Of a stretch of 64,000 nt of DNA, positions 52,806-63,137 are shown piece by piece; position 1 is the first letter of the stretch, and every line of letters begins with the position of its first letter. The notes under the pieces are model-generated. The model saw only the letters and a program-made list of their open reading frames with translations, searched no databases and was not told where the DNA came from. This DNA is from Emcibacter nanhaiensis (GTDB lineage: Bacteria; Pseudomonadota; Alphaproteobacteria; Sphingomonadales; Emcibacteraceae): the NCBI RefSeq assembly GCF_006385175.1, contig NZ_VFIY01000005.1, positions 69,501-133,500 on the forward strand. Reading direction: 5' to 3'. Both the position numbers and the translations under genes were made by a program.

Positions 52806-53540
52806 ATGAGAGCCATGCGAAATCTGGAAAATATCCAAAGCAGCCGGATTTACGGCCGGCGTCACGGCAAGCCCCTGAAGCCGGCGAGCCAGGAACGTCT
52901 CGACCGGCTGCTGCCTGACCTTGAAATCATCCTGCCGGAAGCGGAGGAGGAACGGTTTCACCCGTCTGTATTTTTCGACAATGCCGGAAAAAGCAATTTC
53001 GGAAGCTACGCCCTGGAAATAGGCTTTGGCAAGGGCGAGCACCTGGCCTGGCAGGCCAGGGCCAATCCGGAGCGCGGGTTTATCGGCTGCGAGCCTTTCA
53101 TCAATGGCGTCTCGGGACTGGTGGACAAGGTGGCTGAGGCCGGACTGGAAAATATCCGGGTCTATATGGATGACGCCCGGCTGCTGATGGACCGTCTCGA
53201 GGAAGGCTGCCTCGACCAGGCCTATATCCTGTTTCCCGATCCCTGGCCGAAAAGCCGCCATCACAAGCGCCGGGTGGTCAATGACGGCAACATCAGGGAG
53301 CTGGCCCGCATTCTCAAAGATGGCGCCCGCCTGCACATCGCCACCGACCATCGCGGTTACTGCCGCTGGATCCTGTCCCACATGCTGGCCAGCCCGGACT
53401 TTGTCTGGCTGGACAGGGGGCCTGGTGACTGGCATGAGCGGGGCGAAGGCTGGCCGCCGACTCGCTACGAGACGAAAGCGCTCGAGCAGGGACGTCGAAG
53501 CACCTACCTGCGATTTGAACGCCGTCCGCGAAAGGCTTGA
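52806..53540 (+). CDS. trmB: tRNA (guanine-46-N7)-methyltransferase
   Basis: A 244-residue SAM-dependent enzyme methylating G46 of tRNA. The family motifs EIGFGKGEHLAWQA, GCEPFINGV, FPDPWPKSRHHKRR and THIATDHRGYCRW-like block (LHIATDHRGYC) are present, as is the RIYGRRHGKPL N-terminus common in alphaproteobacteria. ATGs at 52806 and 52815 and a GTG at 52779 are possible starts; no strong ribosome-binding site separates them. Confidence 0.93.
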   Translation: MRAMRNLENIQSSRIYGRRHGKPLKPASQERLDRLLPDLEIILPEAEEERFHPSVFFDNAGKSNFGSYALEIGFGKGEHLAWQARANPERGFIGCEPFINGVSGLVDKVAEAGLENIRVYMDDARLLMDRLEEGCLDQAYILFPDPWPKSRHHKRRVVNDGNIRELARILKDGARLHIATDHRGYCRWILSHMLASPDFVWLDRGPGDWHERGEGWPPTRYETKALEQGRRSTYLRFERRPRKA

Positions 53541-53642
53541 ACTTCCGCCGGTTTCTCGCCGGTGGGCCCGGGAAAAAGCTCTTGAAGTTCCGTTATTTTC
53601 AGCTATATATATAGCATCCGAATCACTTGAGATTATTTTAGG

Positions 53643-53678
53643 TGCGGGCAAGTGGATCACTGCCTGCATTTTTATTTT
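53643..53678 (+). terminator. Intrinsic terminator after trmB
   Basis: TGCGGGCA (53643-53650) pairs with TGCCTGCA (53661-53668), with one G-T wobble and an inner GTG/CAC extension after a bulged A; the T-tract TTTTTATTTT follows. It separates metK-trmB from the rimP operon. Confidence 0.75.
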
Positions 53679-53757
53679 CGGGAATTGTTTGTTGGCGGGA
53701 CCGCTTTTGATCCCAAGGTAAGTCCCCGACCAGGGACGGAAAGAATACAAGAGGAAA

Positions 53758-54258
53758 ATGGCGACCGCTTTGACGGACAGGATAACAAAACTGGTTGAAC
53801 CGGTGGCATCGGCTCTGGGGTACGAGCTGGTCCGGGTGGCCATGATGGGAGGCCCCTACGGCGGGACGGTTCTGCAGATCATGGCGGAACGGCCGGACGG
53901 GACCATGCTGGTGGAAGACTGTGAGAAACTCAGTCGGGAACTGTCGGTTATCCTGGATGTGGAAGATCCGATCTCCGGTGAATATACGCTGGAGGTAAGT
54001 TCGCCCGGTGTTGACCGGCCGCTGACCCGGAAAAAGGATTTTGCGACCTGGGCCGGACATGTGGCCAAGTTCGAGCTTTCCGAAGCGGTGGACGGACGAC
54101 GCAGGTTCAAAGGCATGTTGCTCGGGATTGAGGATGATGTAATCCGGGTGGATGTGGAAGGCGAAACGCTGGAATTTGATTTTGGAAATGTGCACAAGGC
54201 GAAACTTGTGCTGACGGATGAATTGCTCAAAAAGGCCGGGTCCGGGACCAACGGCTGA
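53758..54258 (+). CDS. rimP: Ribosome maturation factor RimP
   Basis: A 166-residue protein needed for 30S subunit maturation. It contains [15 protein letters not shown], the [19 protein letters not shown] block and the [11 protein letters not shown] motif of the N-terminal domain, then an SH3-like C-terminal domain. GAGGAAA precedes the ATG. It opens the conserved rimP-nusA-ylxR-infB operon. Confidence 0.95.
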   Translation: MATALTDRITKLVEPVASALGYELVRVAMMGGPYGGTVLQIMAERPDGTMLVEDCEKLSRELSVILDVEDPISGEYTLEVSSPGVDRPLTRKKDFATWAGHVAKFELSEAVDGRRRFKGMLLGIEDDVIRVDVEGETLEFDFGNVHKAKLVLTDELLKKAGSGTNG

Positions 54259-54325
54259 ACGGGCAGGTACAAAGATATTACGGTGAAGAAAAGAGCCCTG
54301 CGAGGGGTAAATCGGAGTTCAAGGA

Positions 54326-55909
54326 ATGACAACGGCTGTAAGCGCAAACCGGCTTGAATTGTTGCAGATCGCGGATGCGGTGGCACGGGAAAAGAATATT
54401 GATCGCGATATCGTGCTTGAAGCGATGGAAGAGGCGATCCAGAAAGCCGCCCGTTCCCGCTATGGGGCCGAGAATGAGATCAAGGCCTATATTGATAAGA
54501 AAACCGGCGACATAAAATTGTACCGGGTGCTGCAGGTGGTCGATGACGTGGAAAATCATTCCACCGAGATCAGTGTGGAAGATGCCCGTGCCTCCAAGCC
54601 GGATGCCGAAGTTGGTGATGTCCTGGCTGACGAGCTGCCGCCGATGGACTTCGGTCGCGTCGCCGCCCAGACTGCCAAGCAGGTGATTGTCCAGAAAGTG
54701 CGTGACGCCGAACGGGCCCGCCAGTACGAGGAATTCAAGGACCGTATGGGCGAGATCGTCAGCGGTGTGGTCAAGCGTGTGGAATATGGCAATGTCATCG
54801 TTGATGTGGGCCACGCCGAAGCCATCATCCGCCGCGACCAGCTGATTCCCCGCGAACATATCCGCACCGGCGAACGGGTCCGTGCCTATATCGCCGATGT
54901 GCGTCGTGAGCCGCGCGGGCCGCAGATATTCCTGTCCCGTACCCATCCGGATTTTATGGCCAAGCTGTTTGCCCAGGAGGTGCCGGAAATCTATGACGGC
55001 GTCATTGAGGTCAAGGCGGTCAGCCGCGACCCGGGGAGCCGGGCGAAAATCGCCGTCAACAGCAACGATCCGGCCATCGATCCGGTCGGCGCCTGTGTCG
55101 GTATGCGCGGCAGCCGCGTGCAGGCGGTGGTGAACGAACTGCAGGGTGAAAAAATCGACATTATCCAGTGGTCCCCCGACATTGGCACCTTCATCATTGC
55201 CGCCCTGGCGCCGGCAGAGGTGTCCAAGGTGGTGCTGGATGAAGAAAAAGAACGTATCGATGTGGTGGTGCCGGAAGATCAGCTGAGCCTGGCCATCGGC
55301 CGCCGCGGCCAGAATGTGCGCCTGGCGTCCCAGCTTGTGGACTGGCAGGTGGACATCATGACCGAGGCTGATGAGTCCGAGCGTCGCCAGGCTGAATATA
55401 AACAGCGCGCCGAGCTGTTTGTCGATGCCCTGGATGTGGATGACACCCTGGCCCTGCTGCTGGTCTCCGAAGGTTTCCGCAACCTGGACGAAGTCGCCTA
55501 TGTGGCGCCTGACGAATTTGCCGGCATTGAAGGGTTCGATGCGGAACTGGTTGAAGAGCTGCAGAACCGTGCCCGCGAGGCGCTGGCTGTGGCCGCTGAA
55601 AAAGCGGAAAGCGAGCGCGTCGAGCTTGGCGTTACCGACGAACTGGCCGCCGTTGAGGGCCTGACGGCGCCGATGCTGGTGACCCTGGGCAAGGCCGGCG
55701 TCAAAACCCTGGACGACCTGGGTGACCTGGCCGCTGACGAGCTGACCAGCAGCGAGGACGGGATCCTGCGCGAGTACGGCATGAGCGCGGACCAGGCCAA
55801 TGAGATCATCATGGCTGCCCGCGCTCACTGGTTCGAGGATGAAGAAGGCGAAGAGGCTGAAGAAGCCGCGGAAGCTTCAGAAGGCGGCGAGGAGCCGGCT
55901 GAGAGTTAA
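54326..55909 (+). CDS. nusA: Transcription termination/antitermination factor NusA
   Basis: A 527-residue RNA polymerase-binding factor controlling pausing, termination and antitermination. The N-terminal domain (about residues 1-125), S1 domain (GEIVSGVVKRVEYGNVIVDVG, about 130-200), two KH domains (DPVGACVGMRGSRV and LAIGRRGQNVRLA) and two C-terminal acidic helix-hairpin repeats (about 365-500) are recognisable. The tail is rich in Glu/Ala, as in other alphaproteobacteria. It follows rimP by 67 bases. Confidence 0.96.
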   Translation: MTTAVSANRLELLQIADAVAREKNIDRDIVLEAMEEAIQKAARSRYGAENEIKAYIDKKTGDIKLYRVLQVVDDVENHSTEISVEDARASKPDAEVGDVLADELPPMDFGRVAAQTAKQVIVQKVRDAERARQYEEFKDRMGEIVSGVVKRVEYGNVIVDVGHAEAIIRRDQLIPREHIRTGERVRAYIADVRREPRGPQIFLSRTHPDFMAKLFAQEVPEIYDGVIEVKAVSRDPGSRAKIAVNSNDPAIDPVGACVGMRGSRVQAVVNELQGEKIDIIQWSPDIGTFIIAALAPAEVSKVVLDEEKERIDVVVPEDQLSLAIGRRGQNVRLASQLVDWQVDIMTEADESERRQAEYKQRAELFVDALDVDDTLALLLVSEGFRNLDEVAYVAPDEFAGIEGFDAELVEELQNRAREALAVAAEKAESERVELGVTDELAAVEGLTAPMLVTLGKAGVKTLDDLGDLAADELTSSEDGILREYGMSADQANEIIMAARAHWFEDEEGEEAEEAAEASEGGEEPAES

Positions 55910-55932
55910 GCGGCCGGAGGCTGGACAGAGCT

Positions 55933-56535
55933 GTGGCTAAGGCGGTTCGGGAAAGAAAATGCCTGGTAACGGGTGAGGTGCTGCCTTCCGAAAGGATGAT
56001 ACGGTTTGTCCTCGGGCCGGAGAATGTCATTGTCCCGGATCTGGCGGCCAGGCTGCCCGGACGGGGATGCTGGCTGAAGGCGGACCGGAAGTTGCTGGAC
56101 CGGGCGGTCGACAAAAAGCTGTTTGTCCGCTTTGGTCACAAAGCCATGGACCGGCCGGGCCAGGTGCAGGTGCCCGACGGATTGGCCGACCAGGTGGAGC
56201 AGCTGATGCGGAAAAGATGCCTCGAGCATCTGGCGCTGTGCAACCGCGCGGGTCAGTTGGTCGGCGGATTTGAGAAAGTCCGCAGCCGTCTGGAAAACGG
56301 CAAAAGCCACGTGGTGGTTATGGCCTCGGATGTTGCGGCGGGCAGTCGCGATAAATTATGCCGGGGCATTGAAAATATTCGGGTAATTGATATTTTTACC
56401 CGCGAAGAGTTAAGCCGGGCGATGGGCCTGGAGAATGCAGTACATCTGGCAGTGTTGCCGGGTGGAATGTCGGAAGGATTTTTAAGGGAGACGGATCGAT
56501 ATCTGTCCTGGCTTGGAAATCCGGAAGATCAGTGA
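55933..56535 (+). CDS. YlxR/DUF448 nucleic-acid-binding protein fused to L7Ae-like domain
   Basis: A 200-residue protein. The N-terminal YlxR domain (RKCLVTGEVLPSERMIRFVLGP and GRGCWLKADRKLL, residues about 8-80) is followed by an L7Ae-like RNA-binding domain (about 95-190). The GTG start stands 23 bases after nusA. YlxR proteins are thought to bind RNA and influence ribosome assembly or RNase P; the fused two-domain form is usual in alphaproteobacteria. It lies inside the translation operon. Confidence 0.92.
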   Translation: MAKAVRERKCLVTGEVLPSERMIRFVLGPENVIVPDLAARLPGRGCWLKADRKLLDRAVDKKLFVRFGHKAMDRPGQVQVPDGLADQVEQLMRKRCLEHLALCNRAGQLVGGFEKVRSRLENGKSHVVVMASDVAAGSRDKLCRGIENIRVIDIFTREELSRAMGLENAVHLAVLPGGMSEGFLRETDRYLSWLGNPEDQ

Positions 56536-56552
56536 TTTAAGGCGAAAAAAGA

Positions 56553-59111
56553 ATGAGTGACGATAAAGGCAAAAAGAAAACACTGTCGACCTCGGGGCGG
56601 AAAACACTCCAGTTGAAACCTTCAACTGCGGCTCCGGCGCGCGGCAGCGGCGGAGTCGTTGTTCAGCGCAAGAAGAAACTGGTCCTCAAGCCGGGTGAAA
56701 CTGCGGCGCCGGCGGCGGAAACATCCAAAGCGGCCCCGGTGGTCAGGAAGGAAGCCAAAAAGGCAGCCAAGCCTGCGGCCGAAACCCCGTCGACGGCTGA
56801 CCTGACGCTGACTGACAGCGAACGGGAAGCCCGCCTGAAGGCGCTTGACCTGGCCAAGAAAGCCAGCGAACAGAAGGCCAGGGAAGAAGCGGAAGCTGCC
56901 AAGAAGCGGGCAGTCCTCGAGGCGGCGCGGGCCAAGGAAGCGGAAGAAGCCAAAAAGGCCGAGGCCGCCAAGCCGGCGCCGAAAGCGACCGAGAAATCCA
57001 AGGCGGAAGCAGACGCCGAGGAACAGGAAAAAGAGAAAAAGCGCCAGGCTGAGCTGGAGCTGAAGCGCAAAAAAGAAGAAGAAGCCCGCAAGAAAGCCGA
57101 AGAAGAAGAGAAACAAGCCGCGGCCAAGCCGGTGCTGAAGCCTGCAGCCAAGCCGGCTGAGGCCGAGCAGGAAGCCGCCAGGCCTGCTCTCAAACCGTCC
57201 CGCGGGCGTGGCGACCAGCGTCGCCGTAGCGGAAAAATGACAGTTAATCAGGCGCTTACCGGTGGGGACGAAACCCGCCAGCGGTCCCTGGCGTCGCTGA
57301 AACGCGCCCAGGCCAAGCACAAGCGCACCCTGGGCCCGGCCAAACCGGCGCAAAAAGTTTACCGCGAGGTGACTGTCCCTGACTTTATCACGGTCCAGGA
57401 ACTGGCCAACCGTATGACGGAAAAGGGTTCCGACATCATCAAGGCCCTGATGAAAATGGGCGTGATGGCGACCATCAACCAGACCATCGACCAGGATACG
57501 GCAGAACTGATTGTCGAGGAATTCGGCCATACCATCAAGCGTGTCAGTGAATCTGACGTCGAACTGGAGCTGACGGGTCCCGAGGACAAGGAAGAGGATC
57601 TGAAATCCCGGGCGCCGGTGGTGACCGTCATGGGCCATGTGGACCACGGCAAGACCTCGATCCTGGATGCCCTGCGTAAAACCGATGTGGCGGCCGGTGA
57701 GGCCGGTGGCATTACCCAGCATATCGGCGCCTATCAGGTGCAGATGCCGGGTGGCGAGCGGATCACCTTCCTGGATACCCCGGGCCACGCCGCCTTCTCG
57801 GCCATGCGTTCCCGCGGCGCCCAGGTGACCGACATTGTTATCCTTGTGGTGGCGGCTGATGACAGCATCATGCCCCAGACCATCGAGGCCATCAGCCATG
57901 CCAAGGCGGCCGAGGTGCCGATTATCGTGGCGATCAATAAATGCGACAAACCGGAAGCCAACCCCACCAAGGTGCGTCAGGACCTGCTGCAGCACGAAGT
58001 GTTTGTCGAGGAAATGGGCGGCGACGTGCTTGATGTGGAAGTTTCCGCCAAACAGGGCACCAACCTGGACAAACTGGAGGAAGCGATCCTGCTGCAGGCC
58101 GAGCTTCTTGACCTCAAGGCCAACCCGGACCGGGCGGCTGAAGGTATTGTTGTCGAAGCCAAGCTGGACAAGGGCCGCGGTCCCGTGGCCACGGTTCTGG
58201 TCAACCGCGGCACCCTGAAAGTGGGCGATATTTTCGTGGCCGGGTCCGAATGGGGCCGGGTCCGCGCCCTGGTCAACGACAAAGGGCAGCAGATTCAGAG
58301 CGCCGGCCCGTCCGTGCCGGTGGAAATCCTCGGCCTGAACGGCACGCCTGAGGCCGGTGACGAGGTTGTGGTTGTGGAAAACGAGGCCCGGGCCCGCGAC
58401 GTGACTGACTTCCGTATTCGCCAGAAGAAAGAAAAACAGTCCACTATGCCGAAAGCCAGCCTGGAGGCCATGTTCAGCAAACTGGCCGAAAAGGAAGTGG
58501 CTTCCGTGCCGGTCCTGATCAAGGCCGACGTGCAGGGATCCGTGGAGGCCATTACCGGCGCCCTGGAAAACCTGTCCACCGAAGAGGTGACGGCACGTAT
58601 CCTGCATTCGGCGGTGGGCGGTATTTCCGAAACCGACGTCCAGCTGGCGGCCGCCTCCGAGGCGCCGATCCTGGCCTTTAACGTGCGTGCCAGCCGCAAG
58701 GCGGCCGACCTGGCCCAGCAGGAAGGCGTGGAAATCCGCTATTACTCGGTGATCTATGACCTTGTCGATGACATGAAAGCGGTCATGTCCGGCATGCTGG
58801 CGCCTGAACTGAGGGAAAATATCATCGGTACGGCCGAGATCCTGGAAGTCTTCTCCGCCGGCAAGGCGGGCAAGGCGGCCGGCTGCCTGGTCATCGACGG
58901 GGTTATGAAACGCGGCGCCAAGGCGCGGCTGCTCCGGGACGACATTGTCGTCTACGAAGGTGACCTGGGCTCCCTGCGTCGTTTCAAGGATGACGTCAAG
59001 GAAGTCAAGGCCGGGACGGAATGCGGTATGAACTTCGAAAACTACAATGACCTCAAGAAAGGCGATGTCATTGAATGTTATGAAGTCGAGGAAATCAGCC
59101 GCGAACTCTGA
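56553..59111 (+). CDS. infB: Translation initiation factor IF-2
   Basis: An 852-residue GTPase that brings initiator tRNA to the 30S subunit. An IF-2-associated N-terminus with conserved SGRKTLQLK, a long Lys/Glu/Ala-rich linker (about residues 75-215), the IF2_N domain with TVQELANRM (about 270-320), then the G domain with [10 protein letters not shown] (Lys367), DTPGHAAFS and [10 protein letters not shown], and the EF-Tu-like and C1/C2 domains. AAGGCG lies upstream of the ATG. A second, shorter isoform from an internal start, as in E. coli, cannot be judged here. Confidence 0.97.
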   Translation: MSDDKGKKKTLSTSGRKTLQLKPSTAAPARGSGGVVVQRKKKLVLKPGETAAPAAETSKAAPVVRKEAKKAAKPAAETPSTADLTLTDSEREARLKALDLAKKASEQKAREEAEAAKKRAVLEAARAKEAEEAKKAEAAKPAPKATEKSKAEADAEEQEKEKKRQAELELKRKKEEEARKKAEEEEKQAAAKPVLKPAAKPAEAEQEAARPALKPSRGRGDQRRRSGKMTVNQALTGGDETRQRSLASLKRAQAKHKRTLGPAKPAQKVYREVTVPDFITVQELANRMTEKGSDIIKALMKMGVMATINQTIDQDTAELIVEEFGHTIKRVSESDVELELTGPEDKEEDLKSRAPVVTVMGHVDHGKTSILDALRKTDVAAGEAGGITQHIGAYQVQMPGGERITFLDTPGHAAFSAMRSRGAQVTDIVILVVAADDSIMPQTIEAISHAKAAEVPIIVAINKCDKPEANPTKVRQDLLQHEVFVEEMGGDVLDVEVSAKQGTNLDKLEEAILLQAELLDLKANPDRAAEGIVVEAKLDKGRGPVATVLVNRGTLKVGDIFVAGSEWGRVRALVNDKGQQIQSAGPSVPVEILGLNGTPEAGDEVVVVENEARARDVTDFRIRQKKEKQSTMPKASLEAMFSKLAEKEVASVPVLIKADVQGSVEAITGALENLSTEEVTARILHSAVGGISETDVQLAAASEAPILAFNVRASRKAADLAQQEGVEIRYYSVIYDLVDDMKAVMSGMLAPELRENIIGTAEILEVFSAGKAGKAAGCLVIDGVMKRGAKARLLRDDIVVYEGDLGSLRRFKDDVKEVKAGTECGMNFENYNDLKKGDVIECYEVEEISREL

Positions 59112-59136
59112 TAACTGAATTCTGCCCAAGCAGAAA

Positions 59137-59167
59137 GCCCCCCGGTGATTTTTCAGTCGCGGGGGGC
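59137..59167 (+). other. GC-rich hairpin between infB and rbfA
   Basis: GCCCCCCG (59137-59144) pairs with CGGGGGGC (59160-59167) around a 15-base loop. Only GTTT follows, so it is a weak terminator at best; partial readthrough to rbfA or RNA processing are likely roles. Confidence 0.5.
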
Positions 59168-59190
59168 GTTTGACATTGAGGTTTTTTATC

Positions 59191-59610
59191 ATGTCCAGAT
59201 CACATTCCCAGGACGATCGCGGTTCAAGTCACCGCCTGCTGAGGGTGGGGGAGAATATCCGCCACGCCCTGTCGGAAATATTGTCCCGCGAGGAATTGCA
59301 GGACGAGGCCCTGAAGGGCGTCTCGGTAACGGTCACCGAGGTCCGCTGCAGTCCCGACCTCAGGAACGCCACGGTCTATGTGATGCCGCTCGGCGGGGTC
59401 CATGAACAGGATGTGGTCGATGGCCTCAACCGGTGCAGCAAATTCCTGCGCGGTCAGCTGTCCCGCCATGTGCGCATGAAATACCTGCCGAGACTGAAGT
59501 TCCAGGCGGACAGCAGTTTTGGCGAGGCGGACCATATCGAACAACTTCTGCACAGCCCGCGTGTCGCCCGGGATCTTGGGCCGCGGGACGAGGAATCGGA
59601 AGAAGACTAG
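59191..59610 (+). CDS. rbfA: 30S ribosome-binding factor RbfA
   Basis: A 139-residue KH-like protein for late 30S maturation and cold adaptation. RLLRVGENIRHALSEIL, VSVTVTEVRCSPDLRNATVYV and KYLPRLKFQADSSFGEA are conserved family blocks. The ATG at 59191 with TGAGG upstream is preferred over an upstream in-frame start. The stop codon overlaps the GTG of truB by one base. Confidence 0.94.
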   Translation: MSRSHSQDDRGSSHRLLRVGENIRHALSEILSREELQDEALKGVSVTVTEVRCSPDLRNATVYVMPLGGVHEQDVVDGLNRCSKFLRGQLSRHVRMKYLPRLKFQADSSFGEADHIEQLLHSPRVARDLGPRDEESEED

Positions 59611-60503
59611 TGGGCAGGAAACGCAAGGGTCTTAAAATTGACGGCTGGCTGGTCATCGACAAGCCGCTGGGTATGACCTCCACCCAGGCAGTCGGCCGGG
59701 TGCGACGCCTGACCAATGCGGCGAAAATCGGCCATGGCGGCACCCTCGATCCGCTCGCCTCCGGCATATTGCCGATCGCCCTGGGGGAGGCAACCAAAAC
59801 CATTCCTTTTGTCATGGACGCGCGCAAGACTTACCGCTTCACAGTGACCTGGGGCGAGGAGCGCAGCACCGATGATGCAGAAGGCGAGATCGTCGCCCGG
59901 TCCGATCACCGTCCGACCGCGGCAGAGATCGTAGCGGTCCTTCCGCAATTTACCGGTACAATCCTGCAGCGTCCGCCGGCCTTTTCCGCCATCAAGGTGG
60001 ATGGTAAACGCGCCTACGACCTGGCCCGCGCCGGTGAAGAAGTGGAACTGAAAGAACGGGAAATCACCATTTTCTCCCTCAGGCTTGAGGCGTTTGAAGA
60101 AGGCGCCGCCACCTTCGAAGTGGAGTGCGGCAAGGGCACCTATATCCGGTCCCTGGCCCGCGATTTGGCCCATGCGCTGGGGACGGTCGGCTATGTTTCC
60201 ATGCTGCGGCGCACTAAAGTAGGCTGCTTTGGGGAATCAGTGTCGATTTCACTGGATAATCAGGACGATTTGGTCCATAGTGCGCCGCTTGAGGACCGGA
60301 TTCTTCCCGTTGAGACCGTGCTGGACGACATCTTGGCACTGGCCGTAACGGAAGAGGAGGCGAAGCGCCTGCAACAGGGGCAGAAACTCACGGTTCCCAA
60401 CTGCACCACAGGACTGGTCCGGGTCACCTGCAACGGCAAATTTATTGCCCTGGCGGAATGCGCGGAAAATATCCTGAAACCGGTGCGGGTTTTTAACTTA
60501 TGA
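59610..60503 (+). CDS. truB: tRNA pseudouridine-55 synthase
   Basis: A 297-residue enzyme converting U55 to pseudouridine in the tRNA T arm. Catalytic Asp47 lies in HGGTLDPLASGILPIALG; DGWLVIDKPLGMTSTQAV, KTYRFTVTWGE and PPAFSAIKVDGKRAYDLAR are typical, and a C-terminal domain resembling PUA follows. The GTG start at 59610 overlaps the last base of the rbfA stop, with GGAAG upstream; the frame is open further upstream within rbfA, but that segment is not TruB-like. Confidence 0.95.
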   Translation: MGRKRKGLKIDGWLVIDKPLGMTSTQAVGRVRRLTNAAKIGHGGTLDPLASGILPIALGEATKTIPFVMDARKTYRFTVTWGEERSTDDAEGEIVARSDHRPTAAEIVAVLPQFTGTILQRPPAFSAIKVDGKRAYDLARAGEEVELKEREITIFSLRLEAFEEGAATFEVECGKGTYIRSLARDLAHALGTVGYVSMLRRTKVGCFGESVSISLDNQDDLVHSAPLEDRILPVETVLDDILALAVTEEEAKRLQQGQKLTVPNCTTGLVRVTCNGKFIALAECAENILKPVRVFNL

Positions 60504-60518
60504 TTTAAGGAGTATATG

Positions 60519-60788
60519 ATGTCGATTACTGCAGAAAAGAAACAGGAACTGATCAAGGAATACGCCACCGTTGACGGCGATACCGGTTCTCCCGAAGTCC
60601 AGGTTGCAATCCTGACCGAACGGATTGTAAATCTTACCGAGCACTTCAAAACTCATGCAAAAGATAATCACTCACGTCGCGGCCTGCTGATGCTCGTCAA
60701 CAAGCGTCGTCGCCTGCTTGATTACCTGAAGAAAAAAGACGAGGCGCGTTATCAGTCCCTGATCAAGCGTCTTGGCCTGCGTAAGTAA
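60519..60788 (+). CDS. rpsO: 30S ribosomal protein S15
   Basis: An 89-residue S15 that binds helices of 16S rRNA early in assembly. [29 protein letters not shown] and [20 protein letters not shown] are diagnostic. Adjacent ATGs lie at 60516 and 60519; the second is better spaced from AAGGAG. The rpsO-pnp order is widely conserved, and S15 often represses its own translation. Confidence 0.97.
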   Translation: MSITAEKKQELIKEYATVDGDTGSPEVQVAILTERIVNLTEHFKTHAKDNHSRRGLLMLVNKRRRLLDYLKKKDEARYQSLIKRLGLRK

Positions 60789-60896
60789 GGCCGAAACAGG
60801 ATAAAAAGTGCGGCCATAGGGGTCGTGCTGGATATTCAGGGCGGGCCGGCGGATAGGCTGCCGGTCGCCGCTTGGATATCGTAAAAAGGTTTGGAT
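60789..60896 (+). promoter_or_regulatory. rpsO-pnp intercistronic region
   Basis: A 108-base gap with dyad-rich GC blocks (GGCGGGCCGGCGG and CTGCCGGTCGCCGC) bracketed by GGATAT at about 60831 and GATATC at about 60884. This allows a long stem, as in the E. coli rpsO-pnp gap that RNase III cuts for pnp autoregulation. The exact fold was not computed. AAAAGG precedes the pnp start. Confidence 0.4.
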
Positions 60897-63014
60897 ATGT
60901 TTGATATACATCGCAAGGAAATAAACTGGGGGGGTCGTCCCCTCGTCATTGAAACAGGACATTTCGCCCGTCAGGCTGACGGCGCCGTTATGGTGTCCTA
61001 CGGGGAAAGCACTGTGCTGGCAACGGCTGTCGGTGCCAAAAAAGCAAATCCCACGGTCGACTTTTTCCCCCTGACCGTGAACTATCAGGAAAGAACATAT
61101 GCCGCGGGTAAAATTCCTGGCGGCTTTTTTAAACGGGAAGGTCGCCCGAGCGAAGCGGAAACCCTGATTTGCCGCCTGATTGACCGCCCGATCCGCCCGC
61201 TGTTTGTGGACGGCTACAAGAATGAAACCCAGGTTGTGGCCACTGTGACGGGCTATGACCTTGAGAACCAGACAGATATTCCGGCCATGATCGGCGCCAG
61301 TGCGGCCCTGACCCTGTCCGGCCTGCCGTTCATGGGCCCCATCGGGGCGGCCCGCGTCGGTTACATCGACGGCGAATATGTACTGAACCCGACTGTTGAC
61401 CAGATGGAAGAAAGCGAACTCGACCTGGTGGTTGCCGGAACCCATGACGCGGTGCTGATGGTGGAATCACAGGCCAGCGAGCTGAGCGAGGAAATCATGC
61501 TCGGCGCCGTTATGTTCGGTCACGAACAGATGCAGCCGGTGATCAAGGCCATCATCGAACTGGCCGAGGTTGCTGCGCGCGAACCCATGGAGCTTCCCGA
61601 AAAGGCGGACAACAGCGACCTGATCGCCAAGATCGCCGAACTGGCTGAAGCTGACCTGCGGGCCGCTTACGGTGAAACCGTGAAACAGACCCGGAGCACC
61701 AAAGTCGCCGAAATCAAGGATCGTGTGAAAGCGGAACTGGTTGAGGAAGGCGACGATGTCCAGGCGCTGCTGGTCGGCGGCCTGCTGAAGGACCTGGAAA
61801 AGAAAATCGTCCGTGGCGACATCCTGAAAACCAAGAAGCGTATCGACGGTCGCGACCTGGATACGGTTCGCCCGATCGCTTCTGAAGTGAACGTCCTGCC
61901 GCGTACCCATGGGTCGGCCCTGTTCACCCGCGGTGAAACCCAGGCCCTGTGTGTGGCCACACTGGGTACCGGCGATGACGAACAGTTCATCGACGCCTTG
62001 GGCGGCACCTACAAGGAAACCTTCCTGCTGCATTACAACTTCCCGCCCTATTCCGTGGGTGAAGTTGGCCGCATGGGCGGCACCAGCCGTCGCGAAGTCG
62101 GCCACGGCAAGCTGGCCTGGCGGGCGCTGAAGGCAGTGCTGCCGTCTCGTGAGGAATTCCCCTACACCCTGCGCCTGGTCTCCGAGATTACGGAATCCAA
62201 CGGGTCGTCCTCCATGGCGACGGTCTGCGGTGGGGCACTGGCGCTGATGGATGCCGGTGTGCCGATCAGCCGCCCCGTCTCCGGGATTGCCATGGGCCTG
62301 ATCCTGGAAGGCAGTGACTATGCAGTTCTGTCCGACATCCTGGGTGACGAGGATCACCTGGGTGACATGGACTTCAAGGTGGCCGGAACTTCCGAAGGGA
62401 TTACCTCCCTGCAGATGGACATCAAGATCGCCGGTATCACCAAGGAGATCATGGAAGTGGCCCTCAACCAGGCAAAGGGCGGTCGTGCCCATATCCTGGA
62501 CGAAATGAACAAGGCCCTGTCCGGTGCCCGGACTGAGATGAGCGAGCATGCCCCGCGCATCGAGACCATCCAGATCAACAAGGAAAAAATCCGTGAAGTC
62601 ATCGGTACCGGTGGCAAAGTGATCCGCGAAATCTGTGAAGTGACCGGCGCCAAGGTGGACATCGAGGACGACGGCACCATCAAGGTGGCTTCTTCCGACG
62701 CCAAGGCCATCGAGGCCGCCCTGAAATGGATCGAAGGCATTGTTGCCGAGCCGGAAGTGGGCAAGATCTATGAAGGTAAAGTGGTCAAAACCGTTGATTT
62801 CGGCGCCTTTGTCAACTTCCTCGGCAGCCGTGACGGTCTGGTTCACATCAGTGAAATGGCCAAGGAACGTGTCGGCCAGGTCACAGACGTGGTCAAGGAA
62901 GGCGACATGGTCAAGGTCAAGGTGCTGGGCATCGATGACCGCGGCAAGGTGCGCCTCAGCATGAAAGTTGTTGACCAGGAAACTGGTGAAGATCTTTCTG
63001 CCGACAAAGAATAA
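60897..63014 (+). CDS. pnp: Polyribonucleotide nucleotidyltransferase (PNPase)
   Basis: A 705-residue phosphorolytic 3'-5' exoribonuclease of the RNA degradosome. Two RNase PH domains surround a helical linker (first: [23 protein letters not shown]; second: [24 protein letters not shown]), then KH ([20 protein letters not shown]) and S1 ([19 protein letters not shown]) domains. The ATG at 60897 is chosen because AAAAGG stands upstream; a TTG two codons earlier is possible. Confidence 0.97.
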   Translation: MFDIHRKEINWGGRPLVIETGHFARQADGAVMVSYGESTVLATAVGAKKANPTVDFFPLTVNYQERTYAAGKIPGGFFKREGRPSEAETLICRLIDRPIRPLFVDGYKNETQVVATVTGYDLENQTDIPAMIGASAALTLSGLPFMGPIGAARVGYIDGEYVLNPTVDQMEESELDLVVAGTHDAVLMVESQASELSEEIMLGAVMFGHEQMQPVIKAIIELAEVAAREPMELPEKADNSDLIAKIAELAEADLRAAYGETVKQTRSTKVAEIKDRVKAELVEEGDDVQALLVGGLLKDLEKKIVRGDILKTKKRIDGRDLDTVRPIASEVNVLPRTHGSALFTRGETQALCVATLGTGDDEQFIDALGGTYKETFLLHYNFPPYSVGEVGRMGGTSRREVGHGKLAWRALKAVLPSREEFPYTLRLVSEITESNGSSSMATVCGGALALMDAGVPISRPVSGIAMGLILEGSDYAVLSDILGDEDHLGDMDFKVAGTSEGITSLQMDIKIAGITKEIMEVALNQAKGGRAHILDEMNKALSGARTEMSEHAPRIETIQINKEKIREVIGTGGKVIREICEVTGAKVDIEDDGTIKVASSDAKAIEAALKWIEGIVAEPEVGKIYEGKVVKTVDFGAFVNFLGSRDGLVHISEMAKERVGQVTDVVKEGDMVKVKVLGIDDRGKVRLSMKVVDQETGEDLSADKE

Positions 63015-63108
63015 CCGTTTCTAACGGTTAAATAACGCCTGAAAGCGCCAGATTACTTGCAACGGAGGGAGTTTCTCTCCATATATTAAAGCAAGGCTGG
63101 CGCTTTTT
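63012..63108 (+). terminator. Hairpins after pnp, probable terminator
   Basis: TAACCGT (63012-63018) pairs with ACGGTTA (63024-63030) at the pnp stop. Farther on, AAGCGCCAG (63043-63051) pairs with CTGGCGCTT (63097-63105), followed by TTT, with a smaller hairpin (GGAGGGAGTTTCTCTCC) inside its long loop. The last stem and T-tract are the likely terminator. Confidence 0.6.
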
Positions 63109-63137
63109 CCGGCTTATCAGACGAGGTAATGTGGGTA

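Noticed and set aside
56622-59192. An 856-codon frame antisense to infB
   Set aside because: Its translation is dominated by Phe/Leu/Arg repeats complementary to the Lys/Glu/Ala codons of IF-2. The sense frame has all IF-2 domains.
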